Shown here piece after piece: positions 6,380 to 12,949 of a DNA stretch of 17,154 nt. Positions within the stretch are counted from its first letter, which is position 1. The number at the start of each line of letters is the position of its first letter. The notes under the pieces are model-generated. The model was not told the DNA's origin. It saw only the letters and a list, made by a program, of their open reading frames with translations, and did no database searches. A program made the translations under genes and the position numbers. This DNA comes from JBOGFI01 sp050743365 (GTDB taxonomy: Bacteria > Actinomycetota > Acidimicrobiia > IMCC26256 > JACDBD01): contig JBOGFI010000249.1 in assembly GCA_050743365.1 (NCBI GenBank), forward strand, positions 1-17,154. The letters run 5' to 3'.

Positions 6380-6451
6380 CTCGGGGGGGAGGACTCGAAC
6401 CCCCAATGACCGGGCCAGAACCTGTTGTGTTGCCGATTACACCACCCCCGA
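6380..6451 (-). tRNA. tRNA-Gln (CTG)
   Basis: The 72-nt cloverleaf without encoded CCA reads on the minus strand. Acceptor TCGGGGG pairs perfectly with CCCCCGA. U1-A72 and discriminator G73 are as usual for tRNA-Gln. The D-stem is GTGT/ACAC. The anticodon loop TTCTGGC gives CTG. The T-arm is GGGGG-TTCGAGT-CCTCC. The anticodon stem ACAGG/CCGGT has an A-G mismatch at its middle pair. The 5' end overlaps the last 15 nt of the ydcF-like gene, whose TAA stop lies in the D-arm. It is probably transcribed with gltX and ydcF. Confidence 0.93.
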
Positions 6452-7117
6452 AGGTGCGACCAGGATACCCAGTCCGGGCACGAGCTTCCCTACCCGATCG
6501 GTGTTGCGGGCGAGGCGCCCGAAGCCGACGATGCGGCCGGCGGCGACCCGCAGCGCCTCGGTGAAGAAGCGTCGCCACTCGCCCAGCCCGCTGATCGGGC
6601 TCGTGCGCGTGGGTGAGGTGACGGCGTCGAGGCCGAGCTCGTCGGCGATGGACTCGATGCGCAGCGAGTGGAACGGGTCCGACACGAGCACCACCCTCGT
6701 CATTCCCCGCTCCTCCAAGAAGTTCGCCGTGGCCGACAGCGACTCCCACGACGACCGGCTGGTCGTCTCCCGCAGGATCGCCGAGTCGGGGACGCCCCTC
6801 CCGCGGAGGTAGTCGGCGCCGGCGGCCGCCTCGGTGAACCGGTCGCCCTCCTGCTTCCCGCCGGTGACCACGATCGTGGGCGAGATCCCCTCTTCGTAGA
6901 GGTCGGCGGCGTGGTCGAGGCGGGCCCGGAACACCGGCGTTGGGCGCCCGTCGTACTGGGCGGCGCCGAGGACGACGATGGCCTCGGAAGGGCGGGAATC
7001 GTCGCTGCGCGCCGCCATCAGCACCTGGACGAACGTCACGACGTAATAGACGAACCCGGTCACGAGCACCACCAGCGCGAGACGGACCACGAGCTTCCAC
7101 TGCAGGTAGCGCCGCAT
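6437..7117 (-). CDS. YdcF-like DUF218 membrane-anchored protein
   Basis: The 226-aa product has one N-terminal transmembrane segment after MRRYLQWK (about residues 9-32, VVRLALVVLVTGFVYYVV). The DUF218 domain follows: EAIVVLGAAQYDGRPTPVFRARLDHA, VVTGGKQEGDRFTEAAAG, a block with TSRSSWESLSATA and VSDPFHSLRI. Relatives such as YdcF, SanA and ElyC act in envelope maintenance, and the exact activity is unclear. The ATG at 7117 shares one base with the gltX stop (TGATG), so it is translationally coupled to gltX. An earlier ATG at 7186 lies within gltX and is not needed. The stop codon lies inside tRNA-Gln. Confidence 0.88.
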   Translation of the reverse strand: MRRYLQWKLVVRLALVVLVTGFVYYVVTFVQVLMAARSDDSRPSEAIVVLGAAQYDGRPTPVFRARLDHAADLYEEGISPTIVVTGGKQEGDRFTEAAAGADYLRGRGVPDSAILRETTSRSSWESLSATANFLEERGMTRVVLVSDPFHSLRIESIADELGLDAVTSPTRTSPISGLGEWRRFFTEALRVAAGRIVGFGRLARNTDRVGKLVPGLGILVAPSGVV

Positions 7118-8547
7118 CAGGTGTCGGCGAGTCGCTTCCGCGCCGCGCGGAGACGGCCGAGCGTCCGCTCGCGGCCGAGGAGGCACATCGACTCGAACAG
7201 CGGCAGGCCGGCGTGACGACCCTCGGCGGCTGCGTACAGCGCGGGCATGACCTTGCGCGGCTTGATCCCGAGCGCCTGGATGGCCGGCCGCGGGTCAAGG
7301 GACACGACCGTCCAGTCGCAGGTCTCGAGGTGCTCGATCACGGCGTCGAGGACCTCGGCGACGCGGTCGGTGCCCGCCAGGCGCTCCCACGAATCGGGTG
7401 CGATCACGAAGTCGCGCTCGTCGACGAACAGGAAGGCCATCTGGTCGACCAGGCTCTCGAGGGTGACCGCCCGTTCCTGTCCGATGCGCACCGCGCCGCG
7501 AAATGCGTCGACGTCGAACCCGTCGCCGAAGCGCTTCTCGGCGCCGGGGCGCGTGCGCCGCTCGAGCTCGCCGAGCGGCAGGCGCCGGATCCACTCGCCG
7601 TTCATCCAGTCGAGCTTCTGGTGGTCGAAGGCGGCGGCGGCGTGCGTCACCCGACTGAGCTCGAAGGCGGCGGCCAGCTCGCCCGCGTCCATGATCTCGC
7701 GCCCGTCCTCGGGGGCCCAACCGAGCAGGCCGAGGTAGTTCATGACCGCCTCGGGGAGGTAGCCCCGTTCGCGGAGCTCCTCGACGGCGACTGCGCCGTG
7801 TCGCTTCGACAGCTTGGCCCGGTCGCCGCCGACGAGCAGGGGCAGGTGCGCGTAGACGGGGCGGCTCTCCGCGCCGAGGGCGGCTCGCAGCGCGAGCACG
7901 CGGTGGGTCGAGTCGAGCAGGTCGTCGCCCCGGATCACGTGGGTGATGCCCATCTCGACGTCGTCCACCGCGTTGGCGAGGAAGAACAGGGGCGTGCCGT
8001 CGGCGCGGACGATCACGAAGTCGGAGATGTTGGCCCACTCGACGCTCACCGTGCCGCGCACAGCGTCGTCGAAGCTGCTCACCCCGTCGTCGGGGGTGCG
8101 GAAGCGGATCGAGCGGGGCCGGCCCTCGGCCGCCAGCTCCGCTCGCCGGGCGGGGCCGAGGTCGCGGCAGTGCCCGTCGTAGCCGGGGGTGCGCCCCGCT
8201 GCTCGTGCGTCCTCGTTCCGCGCTTTGACCTCCTCCGGGGTGCAGTAGCACTCGTACGCGTGCCCGCCGGCGAGGAGCCGTTCGGCGGCCCCGAGGTAGC
8301 GGTCGAAGCGGGTGCTCTGGAGGACCGGCCCCTCGTCCCAGTCGAGGCCGAGCCAGCGCAGCGTGGCCTGGATGCCCTCGACCCACTCCTCGCGCGAGCG
8401 CGCGACGTCGGTGTCTTCGATGCGCAGCGCGAAGGCGCCGCCGTGATGTCGGGCGAACAGCCAGTTGAACAGGGCGGTGTGCGCCGATCCCACGTGGAGC
8501 GACCCGGTCGGCGCGGGCGAGAACCGCACGCGCACCCCGTCGCCCAT
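7117..8547 (-). CDS. gltX: Glutamyl-tRNA synthetase
   Basis: This class I synthetase charges glutamate onto tRNA-Glu. In bacteria lacking GlnRS it also charges tRNA-Gln for later amidation. The 476-aa length is normal. The HIGH-type motif is HVGS (residues 18-21) in FSPAPTGSLHVGSAHTALFNW. RIEDTD follows near 43. The KMSKS-type motif is KLSK (245-248) followed by RHG, and a normal C-terminal anticodon-binding region is present. A CYC pair near residue 98 could belong to the zinc-site region of the family. The ATG at 8547 lies 7 nt after a TAGACT hexamer, which suggests a leaderless transcript. It is followed by ydcF-like, tRNA-Gln and tRNA-Glu on the same strand. Confidence 0.97.
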   Translation of the reverse strand: MGDGVRVRFSPAPTGSLHVGSAHTALFNWLFARHHGGAFALRIEDTDVARSREEWVEGIQATLRWLGLDWDEGPVLQSTRFDRYLGAAERLLAGGHAYECYCTPEEVKARNEDARAAGRTPGYDGHCRDLGPARRAELAAEGRPRSIRFRTPDDGVSSFDDAVRGTVSVEWANISDFVIVRADGTPLFFLANAVDDVEMGITHVIRGDDLLDSTHRVLALRAALGAESRPVYAHLPLLVGGDRAKLSKRHGAVAVEELRERGYLPEAVMNYLGLLGWAPEDGREIMDAGELAAAFELSRVTHAAAAFDHQKLDWMNGEWIRRLPLGELERRTRPGAEKRFGDGFDVDAFRGAVRIGQERAVTLESLVDQMAFLFVDERDFVIAPDSWERLAGTDRVAEVLDAVIEHLETCDWTVVSLDPRPAIQALGIKPRKVMPALYAAAEGRHAGLPLFESMCLLGRERTLGRLRAARKRLADT

Positions 8548-8554
8548 GCCGTCG

Positions 8555-8560
8555 AGTCTA
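8555..8560 (-). promoter_or_regulatory. Putative -10 box of gltX (leaderless start)
   Basis: TAGACT fits the actinobacterial TANNNT -10 pattern. It is followed by 7 nt and then the A of the gltX ATG, so transcription would begin at or next to the start codon. No Shine-Dalgarno is seen and the -35 is weak. The gap 8548-8634 otherwise holds nothing that I can name. Confidence 0.45.
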
Positions 8561-8634
8561 GGAGTGGGCCGGTCAGGTTCTGGCGTGGAGATGCCTCGTG
8601 GCAGCGAAGGGTGCGAATTCCGCTCCTCTCGCCG

Positions 8635-9192
8635 TCACGAGCGGGTCACCAACGCTGCGAGCGGCGCCGTCGCGCGAAGGTCGTCGCGGCACTGGGCTAC
8701 GTAGTCGTCGAGCTTTTCCGGGCGCAGCCGGAGGACGTCGACGGGAACGGCGCCGACGAGCGCGCGCCGCTCGAGGTAGTGGTGGTGCGCCCCCCGGACG
8801 GCCCGCACCCTCCACTCGACGAAGTCGTCGGGCGCGTCGCCCCGGTAGCCGAGCAGCGCCATCGCCACGTCGACGTCGGCCATCACCGGCGCCCGCCCGA
8901 GGGTAGCGGCGCGTTTCATGGCGATCTCGGCCACGACCGCCAGCGCGTCGTCGGCGTGCTCGTGGGGCGCCAGCACCAGCCGGTCGCGTGCCCGGTCGGC
9001 CAGCGTCAGCGCATAGCCGACGTTGGGGCCGGGCGAGCCCAGCAGGGTGCCGTGCGGTTGGCCTGCCGCGAGGTCGCCGGGGCGGTCGGCGCGCCACGAC
9101 CCCGCCGGCGGCATCTTCACGCCCGGGGCGAGGTTGGGCTCCTGGCGGGGCGCGTCCTTGAGCCGCTCGGGGACGAAGGGATCGGTGGGCAC
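8635..9192 (-). CDS. Conserved-looking hypothetical protein at end of leuB-ilvE-cimA operon
   Basis: I do not recognise a named family. The 185-aa soluble protein starts at GTG 9192 (PTDPFVPERLKDAPRQEPNL follows), with AAGGG just upstream, 8 nt after the cimA stop. This spacing puts it in the same transcript. The first 60 residues are Pro/Gly-rich and probably extended (GVKMPPAGSWRADRPGDLAA). Then comes an alpha-helical region: a NVGYALTLADRARDRLVLAPHEHADDALAVVAEIAMKR-type segment, DVDVAMALLGY and a C-terminal RPEKLDDYVAQCRDDLRA helix. A His/Asp cluster (APHEHADD) might bind metal, but nothing confirms this. It could be a helper of branched-chain amino acid synthesis or an unrelated passenger. 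Confidence 0.7.
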   Translation of the reverse strand: MPTDPFVPERLKDAPRQEPNLAPGVKMPPAGSWRADRPGDLAAGQPHGTLLGSPGPNVGYALTLADRARDRLVLAPHEHADDALAVVAEIAMKRAATLGRAPVMADVDVAMALLGYRGDAPDDFVEWRVRAVRGAHHHYLERRALVGAVPVDVLRLRPEKLDDYVAQCRDDLRATAPLAALVTRS

Positions 9193-9200
9193 AACCCTTG

Positions 9201-10820
9201 CTACTTGCGGCGCTCGGCGCGGAGCAACCCGTAGACCAGGGAGTCCTCGAGGGCCTGCCACGAGGCCTCGATGATGTTCCCGCCCACTCCGATGGTGGTC
9301 CACGTCTGTTCGCCGTCGGTGCTGTCGATGAGCACCCTTGTGACTGCGCCGGTGCCCTTGGCAGTGTCGAGCACGCGCACCTTGTAGTCGGTGAGGTGCA
9401 CGCGGTCGAGGGCGGGGTAGCGGCTGCCAACGGCCTTGCGCAGCGCCTTGTCGAGCGCGTTCACGGGGCCGTTGCCCTCGGCGATCTCGTGGAAGGTATC
9501 CCCGTTGGCGCGGCCCTTGACGATGGCCTGGCTGGTGAGACGCTCGTCGTCGCGCTGGTCCTCGACGATCACCTCCCACGTGTCGACGTGGAACCAGTCG
9601 GGCTCCCAGCCCGCTGCTCGCCGCATGAGCAGCTCGAGCGAGGCGTCGGCCGCCTCGTAGTGGTAGCCCTCGTGCTCGTGGCGCTTGAGCGTGTCGACGA
9701 CCTCGCTGAGCGTCGGCCCGTCGAGCTCGAAGCCGAGCTCCTTGGCCTTGAGGGCGAGGTTGCTCTTGCCCGCCAGCTCGGAGACCACGAATCGCGTGCC
9801 GTTTCCCACGGCGTCGGGCGGCACGTGCTCGTAGGCGTCGGGCCGCCTGACGATCGCGCTCACGTGCAGGCCCGCCTTGTGGGCGAACGCCGACGACCCG
9901 ACGTACGCGGCCTGGGGGTTGAGCGCCATGTTCACGAGCTCGGCGACGTGGTGCGCCACCGGCGTCAGCCGTTCGAGTCGGTCGCGCGGGATCGTCTCGA
10001 TCCCCATCTTCAGCGTGAGATTCGGGATGATCGACGTGAGGTTGCAGTTGCCGGTGCGCTCGCCGTACCCGTTGATCGTGCCCTGCACCTGCGTCGCCCC
10101 GCCCCGCACTCCGGCGAGCGCATTGGCCACGCCAGTACCGGCGTCGTCGTGGAGGTGCACGGCCACCGCCACGTCGCCGCCGAAGTAGGCGACGACGTCG
10201 CGCACGATGCGCTCGACGTCGTGGGGCAGGGTGCCACCGTTGGTGTCGCACAGCACGAGGTGCGAGGCGCCGGCCTGGGCCGCGCCCTCCAGCACCCGGA
10301 GGCTGAACTCGGGGTTGCGCCGGTAGCCGTCGAAGAAGTGCTCGGCGTCGAAGAGCACCTGGTCGGCATGGCCGCGCAGGTAGGCGATCGAGTCGGCCAC
10401 CATCGCCACGCCCTCGTCGAGCGTGGTTCGGAGTGCCTCGGTGACGTGGTAGTCCCAGCTCTTCCCGACGATGCAGAAGCTCGACGCGCCCGACTCGACC
10501 AGGTGGCGGAGGGTGTCGTCGGAGTCGACCTTGCCCTTCACCCTGCGGGTCGAGCCAAACGCCACCAGCGTGCTCGTCGAGAGCTCCAGCTCGTCGTGGA
10601 CACGGCGGAAGAGCTCGTCGTCCTTGGGGTTGGCGCCGGGCCAGCCCGCCTCGATGTAGTGAACGCCCAGCCAGTCGAGCTGCTCGGCGATGCGCAGCTT
10701 GTCGTCGACAGTCAGCGAGATGCCCTCGAGCTGGGCGCCGTCGCGCAGGGTGGTGTCGAAGATCTCGACCTGCCGCGGCCAGAGGGGGTCGCGTGCCCCT
10801 ACCGCATCATCGACCGACAT
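9201..10820 (-). CDS. cimA: Citramalate synthase
   Basis: CimA condenses pyruvate and acetyl-CoA to citramalate, the entry to the threonine-independent isoleucine pathway. The 539-aa product matches the long CimA type of the DRE-TIM family. It has DTTLRDG (residues 22-28), GWPGANPKDDELF, the metal-binding HLHDD (His222, His224) and NGYGERTGNCNL. A C-terminal LeuA-type regulatory domain (about 400-539, ending SLVYGLLRAERRK) usually binds isoleucine for feedback inhibition. Its ATG (10820) lies 14 nt inside the ilvE 3' end, so the two are translationally linked. Isopropylmalate or homocitrate synthase is a less likely alternative, because the N-terminal sequence has the CimA pattern. Confidence 0.93.
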   Translation of the reverse strand: MSVDDAVGARDPLWPRQVEIFDTTLRDGAQLEGISLTVDDKLRIAEQLDWLGVHYIEAGWPGANPKDDELFRRVHDELELSTSTLVAFGSTRRVKGKVDSDDTLRHLVESGASSFCIVGKSWDYHVTEALRTTLDEGVAMVADSIAYLRGHADQVLFDAEHFFDGYRRNPEFSLRVLEGAAQAGASHLVLCDTNGGTLPHDVERIVRDVVAYFGGDVAVAVHLHDDAGTGVANALAGVRGGATQVQGTINGYGERTGNCNLTSIIPNLTLKMGIETIPRDRLERLTPVAHHVAELVNMALNPQAAYVGSSAFAHKAGLHVSAIVRRPDAYEHVPPDAVGNGTRFVVSELAGKSNLALKAKELGFELDGPTLSEVVDTLKRHEHEGYHYEAADASLELLMRRAAGWEPDWFHVDTWEVIVEDQRDDERLTSQAIVKGRANGDTFHEIAEGNGPVNALDKALRKAVGSRYPALDRVHLTDYKVRVLDTAKGTGAVTRVLIDSTDGEQTWTTIGVGGNIIEASWQALEDSLVYGLLRAERRK

Positions 10821-11727
10821 AGTCCAACCAGTGCCGGTACTGCTCGACCTCGCCGCGGATGGTGGCGAAGTAGGTCTCCTGGATCTTGCGGGTCATCTCG
10901 CCGGGCTCGCCGATCTCGCGGTCGTCGACCGAGCGCATGGGCACGATCTCGGCTGCGGTGCCGGTGAGGAAGGCCTCGTCGGCGAGGTAGAGGTCGGTGC
11001 GAAGCAGGGTCTCCTCGCGCACCTCGTACCCGAGGTCGCGGGCGATGGTCATCACCGAGTCACGGGTGATGCCCTCGAGTGCGCCGGACGAGAGGGGCGG
11101 GGTGATCAAGACGCCGTCCTTCACCACGAACAGGTTCTCTCCCGTACATTCGGCCACCTGGCCGTGGGTGTTGAGCAGGATCGCCTCGTCGTAGCCCGCC
11201 TTGAGCGCCTCGACCTTGGCCAGGCTCGAGTTGATGTAGATGCCGGTGCCCTTGGCCGCCACCGGGTTCACGTTGGGGTCGATGCGCCGCCACGACGACA
11301 CCTTCATCCGCACACCATGCCTGATGCCCTCGTCGCCGAGGTACGTGCCCCACGGCCACACCGCGATCGACACCTGCACCCGGCACGGCAGCGGGTTGAG
11401 CCCCATCTCGCCGTAGCCGAGGAAGGCGATCGGCCGGATGTAGCAGGAGTCGACGCCGTTGACCCGGACCGTCTCCTTGGTCGCCTCGACCAGCTCCTCC
11501 ACCGAGTAGGGCAGGTCCATCATGAGCAGGTGGGCCGACTGGTGGAGCCGGCGCATGTGGTCGGTGAGCCGGAACACCGCGGGACCGTCGACGGTCGGAT
11601 AGGCGCGGATCCCCTCGAAGACGCCCGAGCCGTAGTGGAGCGTGTGGGTGAGGACATGAACGCGGGCCTCGTCCCAGTCAACGAGCTCGCCGTCCATCCA
11701 GATCTTGTCGGTCTTCTCGAGTGGCAT
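10807..11727 (-). CDS. ilvE: Branched-chain amino acid aminotransferase
   Basis: This fold-type IV PLP enzyme performs the last transamination to Ile, Val and Leu. The 306-aa product is typical of the E. coli-type IlvE: THTLHYGSGVFEGIRAY near the N-terminus, the PLP lysine at position 159 in NPVAAKGTG, the VAECTGENLF motif and FLTGTAAEIVPM. The start ATG 11727 has GGGAGGGG about 10 nt upstream, a strong ribosome binding site, and lies 19 nt past the leuB stop. Its 3' end overlaps cimA by 14 nt. It belongs to the leuB-ilvE-cimA transcript. Confidence 0.96.
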   Translation of the reverse strand: MPLEKTDKIWMDGELVDWDEARVHVLTHTLHYGSGVFEGIRAYPTVDGPAVFRLTDHMRRLHQSAHLLMMDLPYSVEELVEATKETVRVNGVDSCYIRPIAFLGYGEMGLNPLPCRVQVSIAVWPWGTYLGDEGIRHGVRMKVSSWRRIDPNVNPVAAKGTGIYINSSLAKVEALKAGYDEAILLNTHGQVAECTGENLFVVKDGVLITPPLSSGALEGITRDSVMTIARDLGYEVREETLLRTDLYLADEAFLTGTAAEIVPMRSVDDREIGEPGEMTRKIQETYFATIRGEVEQYRHWLDYVGR

Positions 11728-11746
11728 GGCCGTGGACCCCTCCCGC

Positions 11747-12739
11747 CTAGACCCTCGCTGCGATCGCGTCGCCGATCTGCGCGGTCGTGCCAGCGACGTC
11801 GCCCGACGCCGCGACCGCCTTCCGTACCCGGGAGGCGGCGTCGGCCTCGTCGAGGAACTCGAGCAGCATGGCTACCGAGATGATCGCAGCCCGGGGGTCG
11901 GCCCTGCCGGTACCGGCTATGTCGGGCGCCGAGCCGTGCACCGGCTCGAACACCGACGGCCCGGTGCGGGCCGGGTTGAGGTTGGCCGACGCGGCCCGGC
12001 CGATCCCGCCCGAGACGGCGCCGCCGAGGTCGGTGAGGATGTCGCCGAAGAGGTTGTCGGTCACGATCACGTCGTAGCGGCCCGGGTCCTGCACCAGGTA
12101 GATGCAGGCGGCGTCGACGTGGTGGTAGGCGGTGGCCACGTCGGCGTACTCGTCCGCGACCTCGTCGAAGGCGCGCTGCCAGAGGTCGCCGGCGAAGGTG
12201 AGCACGTTCGTCTTGTGCACCAGCGTCAGGTGGTGCCGGCTGCGCGACCGGGCGAGGTCGAAGGCGAAGCGCACACACCGCTCGACGCCCATCCGGGTGT
12301 TGACCGAGCCCTGGGTGGCGATCTCGTGCGGCGTGCCCCTACGGACGAACCCGCCCTCGCCCGTGTAGGCGCCTTCGGTGTTCTCGCGCACGACGACCAT
12401 GTCGACCCCGTCGTTCAACCTGCTCGCCGGCGCGCTGAAAGGCCGCAGGTTCACGAAGAGGTCGAGCTCGAAGCGGAGGTGGAGCAGGAGCCCCCGCTCG
12501 AGCACCCCGGCCGGCACGTCGGGATGGCCGACGGCGCCGAGCAGCACCGCATCGAGGCCCCGGATCTCGTCGAGCACGCGCTCGGGCAGGACCTCGCCCG
12601 TTCGCAGATAGCGGTCGGCGCCGAGGTCGAAGCGCACCGCGTCGTAGCCGACCGCGGCGGCGTCCACGCACTTCAGGGCCTCGGCGACGACCTCGGGCCC
12701 GATGCCGTCACCGGCGACGATCCCCAGCTTGTGACCCAC
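11747..12739 (-). CDS. leuB: 3-isopropylmalate dehydrogenase
   Basis: LeuB oxidatively decarboxylates 3-isopropylmalate (leucine route) and, in the citramalate route, 3-methylmalate to 2-oxobutyrate. The 330-aa product has GDGIGPEV at the start, RENTEGAYTGEGG, VHKTNVL, DNLFGDILTDLGG and EPVHGSAPDIAGTGRADPRAAI with the NAD-selective Asp region. I chose GTG 12739 because translation from it starts next to GIVAGDGIGPEV and AAGG lies about 7 nt upstream; the ATG at 12781 is inside the leader. It is first in the operon with ilvE and cimA, behind an attenuator-like leader. The pairing with cimA suggests it serves isoleucine as well as leucine. leuC and leuD are not in the window. Confidence 0.94.
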   Translation of the reverse strand: MGHKLGIVAGDGIGPEVVAEALKCVDAAAVGYDAVRFDLGADRYLRTGEVLPERVLDEIRGLDAVLLGAVGHPDVPAGVLERGLLLHLRFELDLFVNLRPFSAPASRLNDGVDMVVVRENTEGAYTGEGGFVRRGTPHEIATQGSVNTRMGVERCVRFAFDLARSRSRHHLTLVHKTNVLTFAGDLWQRAFDEVADEYADVATAYHHVDAACIYLVQDPGRYDVIVTDNLFGDILTDLGGAVSGGIGRAASANLNPARTGPSVFEPVHGSAPDIAGTGRADPRAAIISVAMLLEFLDEADAASRVRKAVAASGDVAGTTAQIGDAIAARV

Positions 12740-12783
12740 GCTCTTGCCTTCAGCTCCTCGGTCCGGTTTCTGTCCGGCCAACG

Positions 12784-12807
12784 AAAAACCGCCCCCGAGG
12801 GGACGGT
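12784..12807 (-). terminator. Intrinsic terminator in the leuB leader (attenuator)
   Basis: On the minus strand ACCGTCCC (12807-12800) pairs with GGGGCGGT (12795-12788) around the tetraloop CTCG. TTTT (12787-12784) follows directly. It lies 44 nt before the leuB start. No upstream gene reads in this direction, because the next gene is divergent. The only transcript it can stop is therefore the leuB leader. This is the only hairpin in the window with a good U-tract. Confidence 0.88.
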
Positions 12808-12812
12808 CGGTC

Positions 12813-12839
12813 AGCGAACGCCGGGGTACGGCGCTCGCT
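12813..12839 (-). promoter_or_regulatory. Leader hairpin abutting the leader-peptide stop
   Basis: AGCGAGCGCCG (12839-12829) pairs over its full 11 bp with CGGCGTTCGCT (12823-12813), with one G-U wobble and a 5-nt loop. It starts within the TAG of the leader ORF, where a stalled ribosome would cover its 5' strand. The intrinsic terminator starts 5 nt further on. This is the expected geometry for a pause or protector stem in a ribosome-mediated attenuator. Confidence 0.75.
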
Positions 12840-12873
12840 ACGAAATGACGATGACGGTGACGGTGCGATCCAT
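12838..12873 (-). CDS. Branched-chain leader peptide MDRTVTVIVIS
   Basis: This short ORF runs ATG-GAT-CGC-ACC-GTC-ACC-GTC-ATC-GTC-ATT-TCG-TAG. Residues 5, 7 and 9 are Val and 8 and 10 are Ile, with Thr at 4 and 6. That is five Val/Ile codons among the six codons 5-10, and there are no Leu codons. It sits directly before a strong hairpin and an intrinsic terminator, upstream of leuB-ilvE-cimA. Such composition is the hallmark of regulatory leader peptides whose stalling reads Val-tRNA and Ile-tRNA charging. No Shine-Dalgarno is visible, and the start is probably near the 5' end of the mRNA. At 11 codons, coding cannot be proved from sequence alone. Confidence 0.75.
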   Translation of the reverse strand: MDRTVTVIVIS

Positions 12874-12882
12874 CGAGGAACC

Positions 12883-12911
12883 AGGGTCGCAGCCAACCCA
12901 GTTGGTGTCAA
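12883..12911 (-). promoter_or_regulatory. Putative promoter of the leuB-ilvE-cimA leader
   Basis: TTGACA (12911-12906, a perfect -35), a 17-nt spacer and GACCCT (12888-12883, an imperfect -10) point to a start a few nt before or at the leader-peptide ATG (12873). The transcript would be leaderless or nearly so. It lies back-to-back with the transporter promoter. Confidence 0.5.
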
Positions 12912-12919
12912 ACCGCTTC

Positions 12920-12925
12920 TACACT
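12920..12925 (+). promoter_or_regulatory. Putative -10 box of the AI-2E-family transporter gene
   Basis: TACACT fits TANNNT and would start a transcript near 12932. The short leader has GAGG (12941-12944) 5 nt before the ATG at 12950. The -35 region would overlap the minus-strand leuB promoter, so the two could interfere. Confidence 0.4.
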
Positions 12926-12949
12926 GGAACGATCCAGCCCGAGGCCAAC

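Noticed and set aside
6940..9234. A 764-codon plus-strand open frame across gltX
   Set aside because: It is a shadow of gltX and the next gene. It is rich in repeated charged residues with no family motif, as expected opposite GC-rich coding DNA.
9198..10967. A 589-codon plus-strand open frame opposite cimA
   Set aside because: The minus strand carries the full CimA motif set, and the plus frame has no recognisable domain.
11705..12949. Upstream extension of the AI-2E-family transporter frame
   Set aside because: It lies opposite leuB and the leader, lacks homology and has no start signal. GAGG and TACACT point to ATG 12950.
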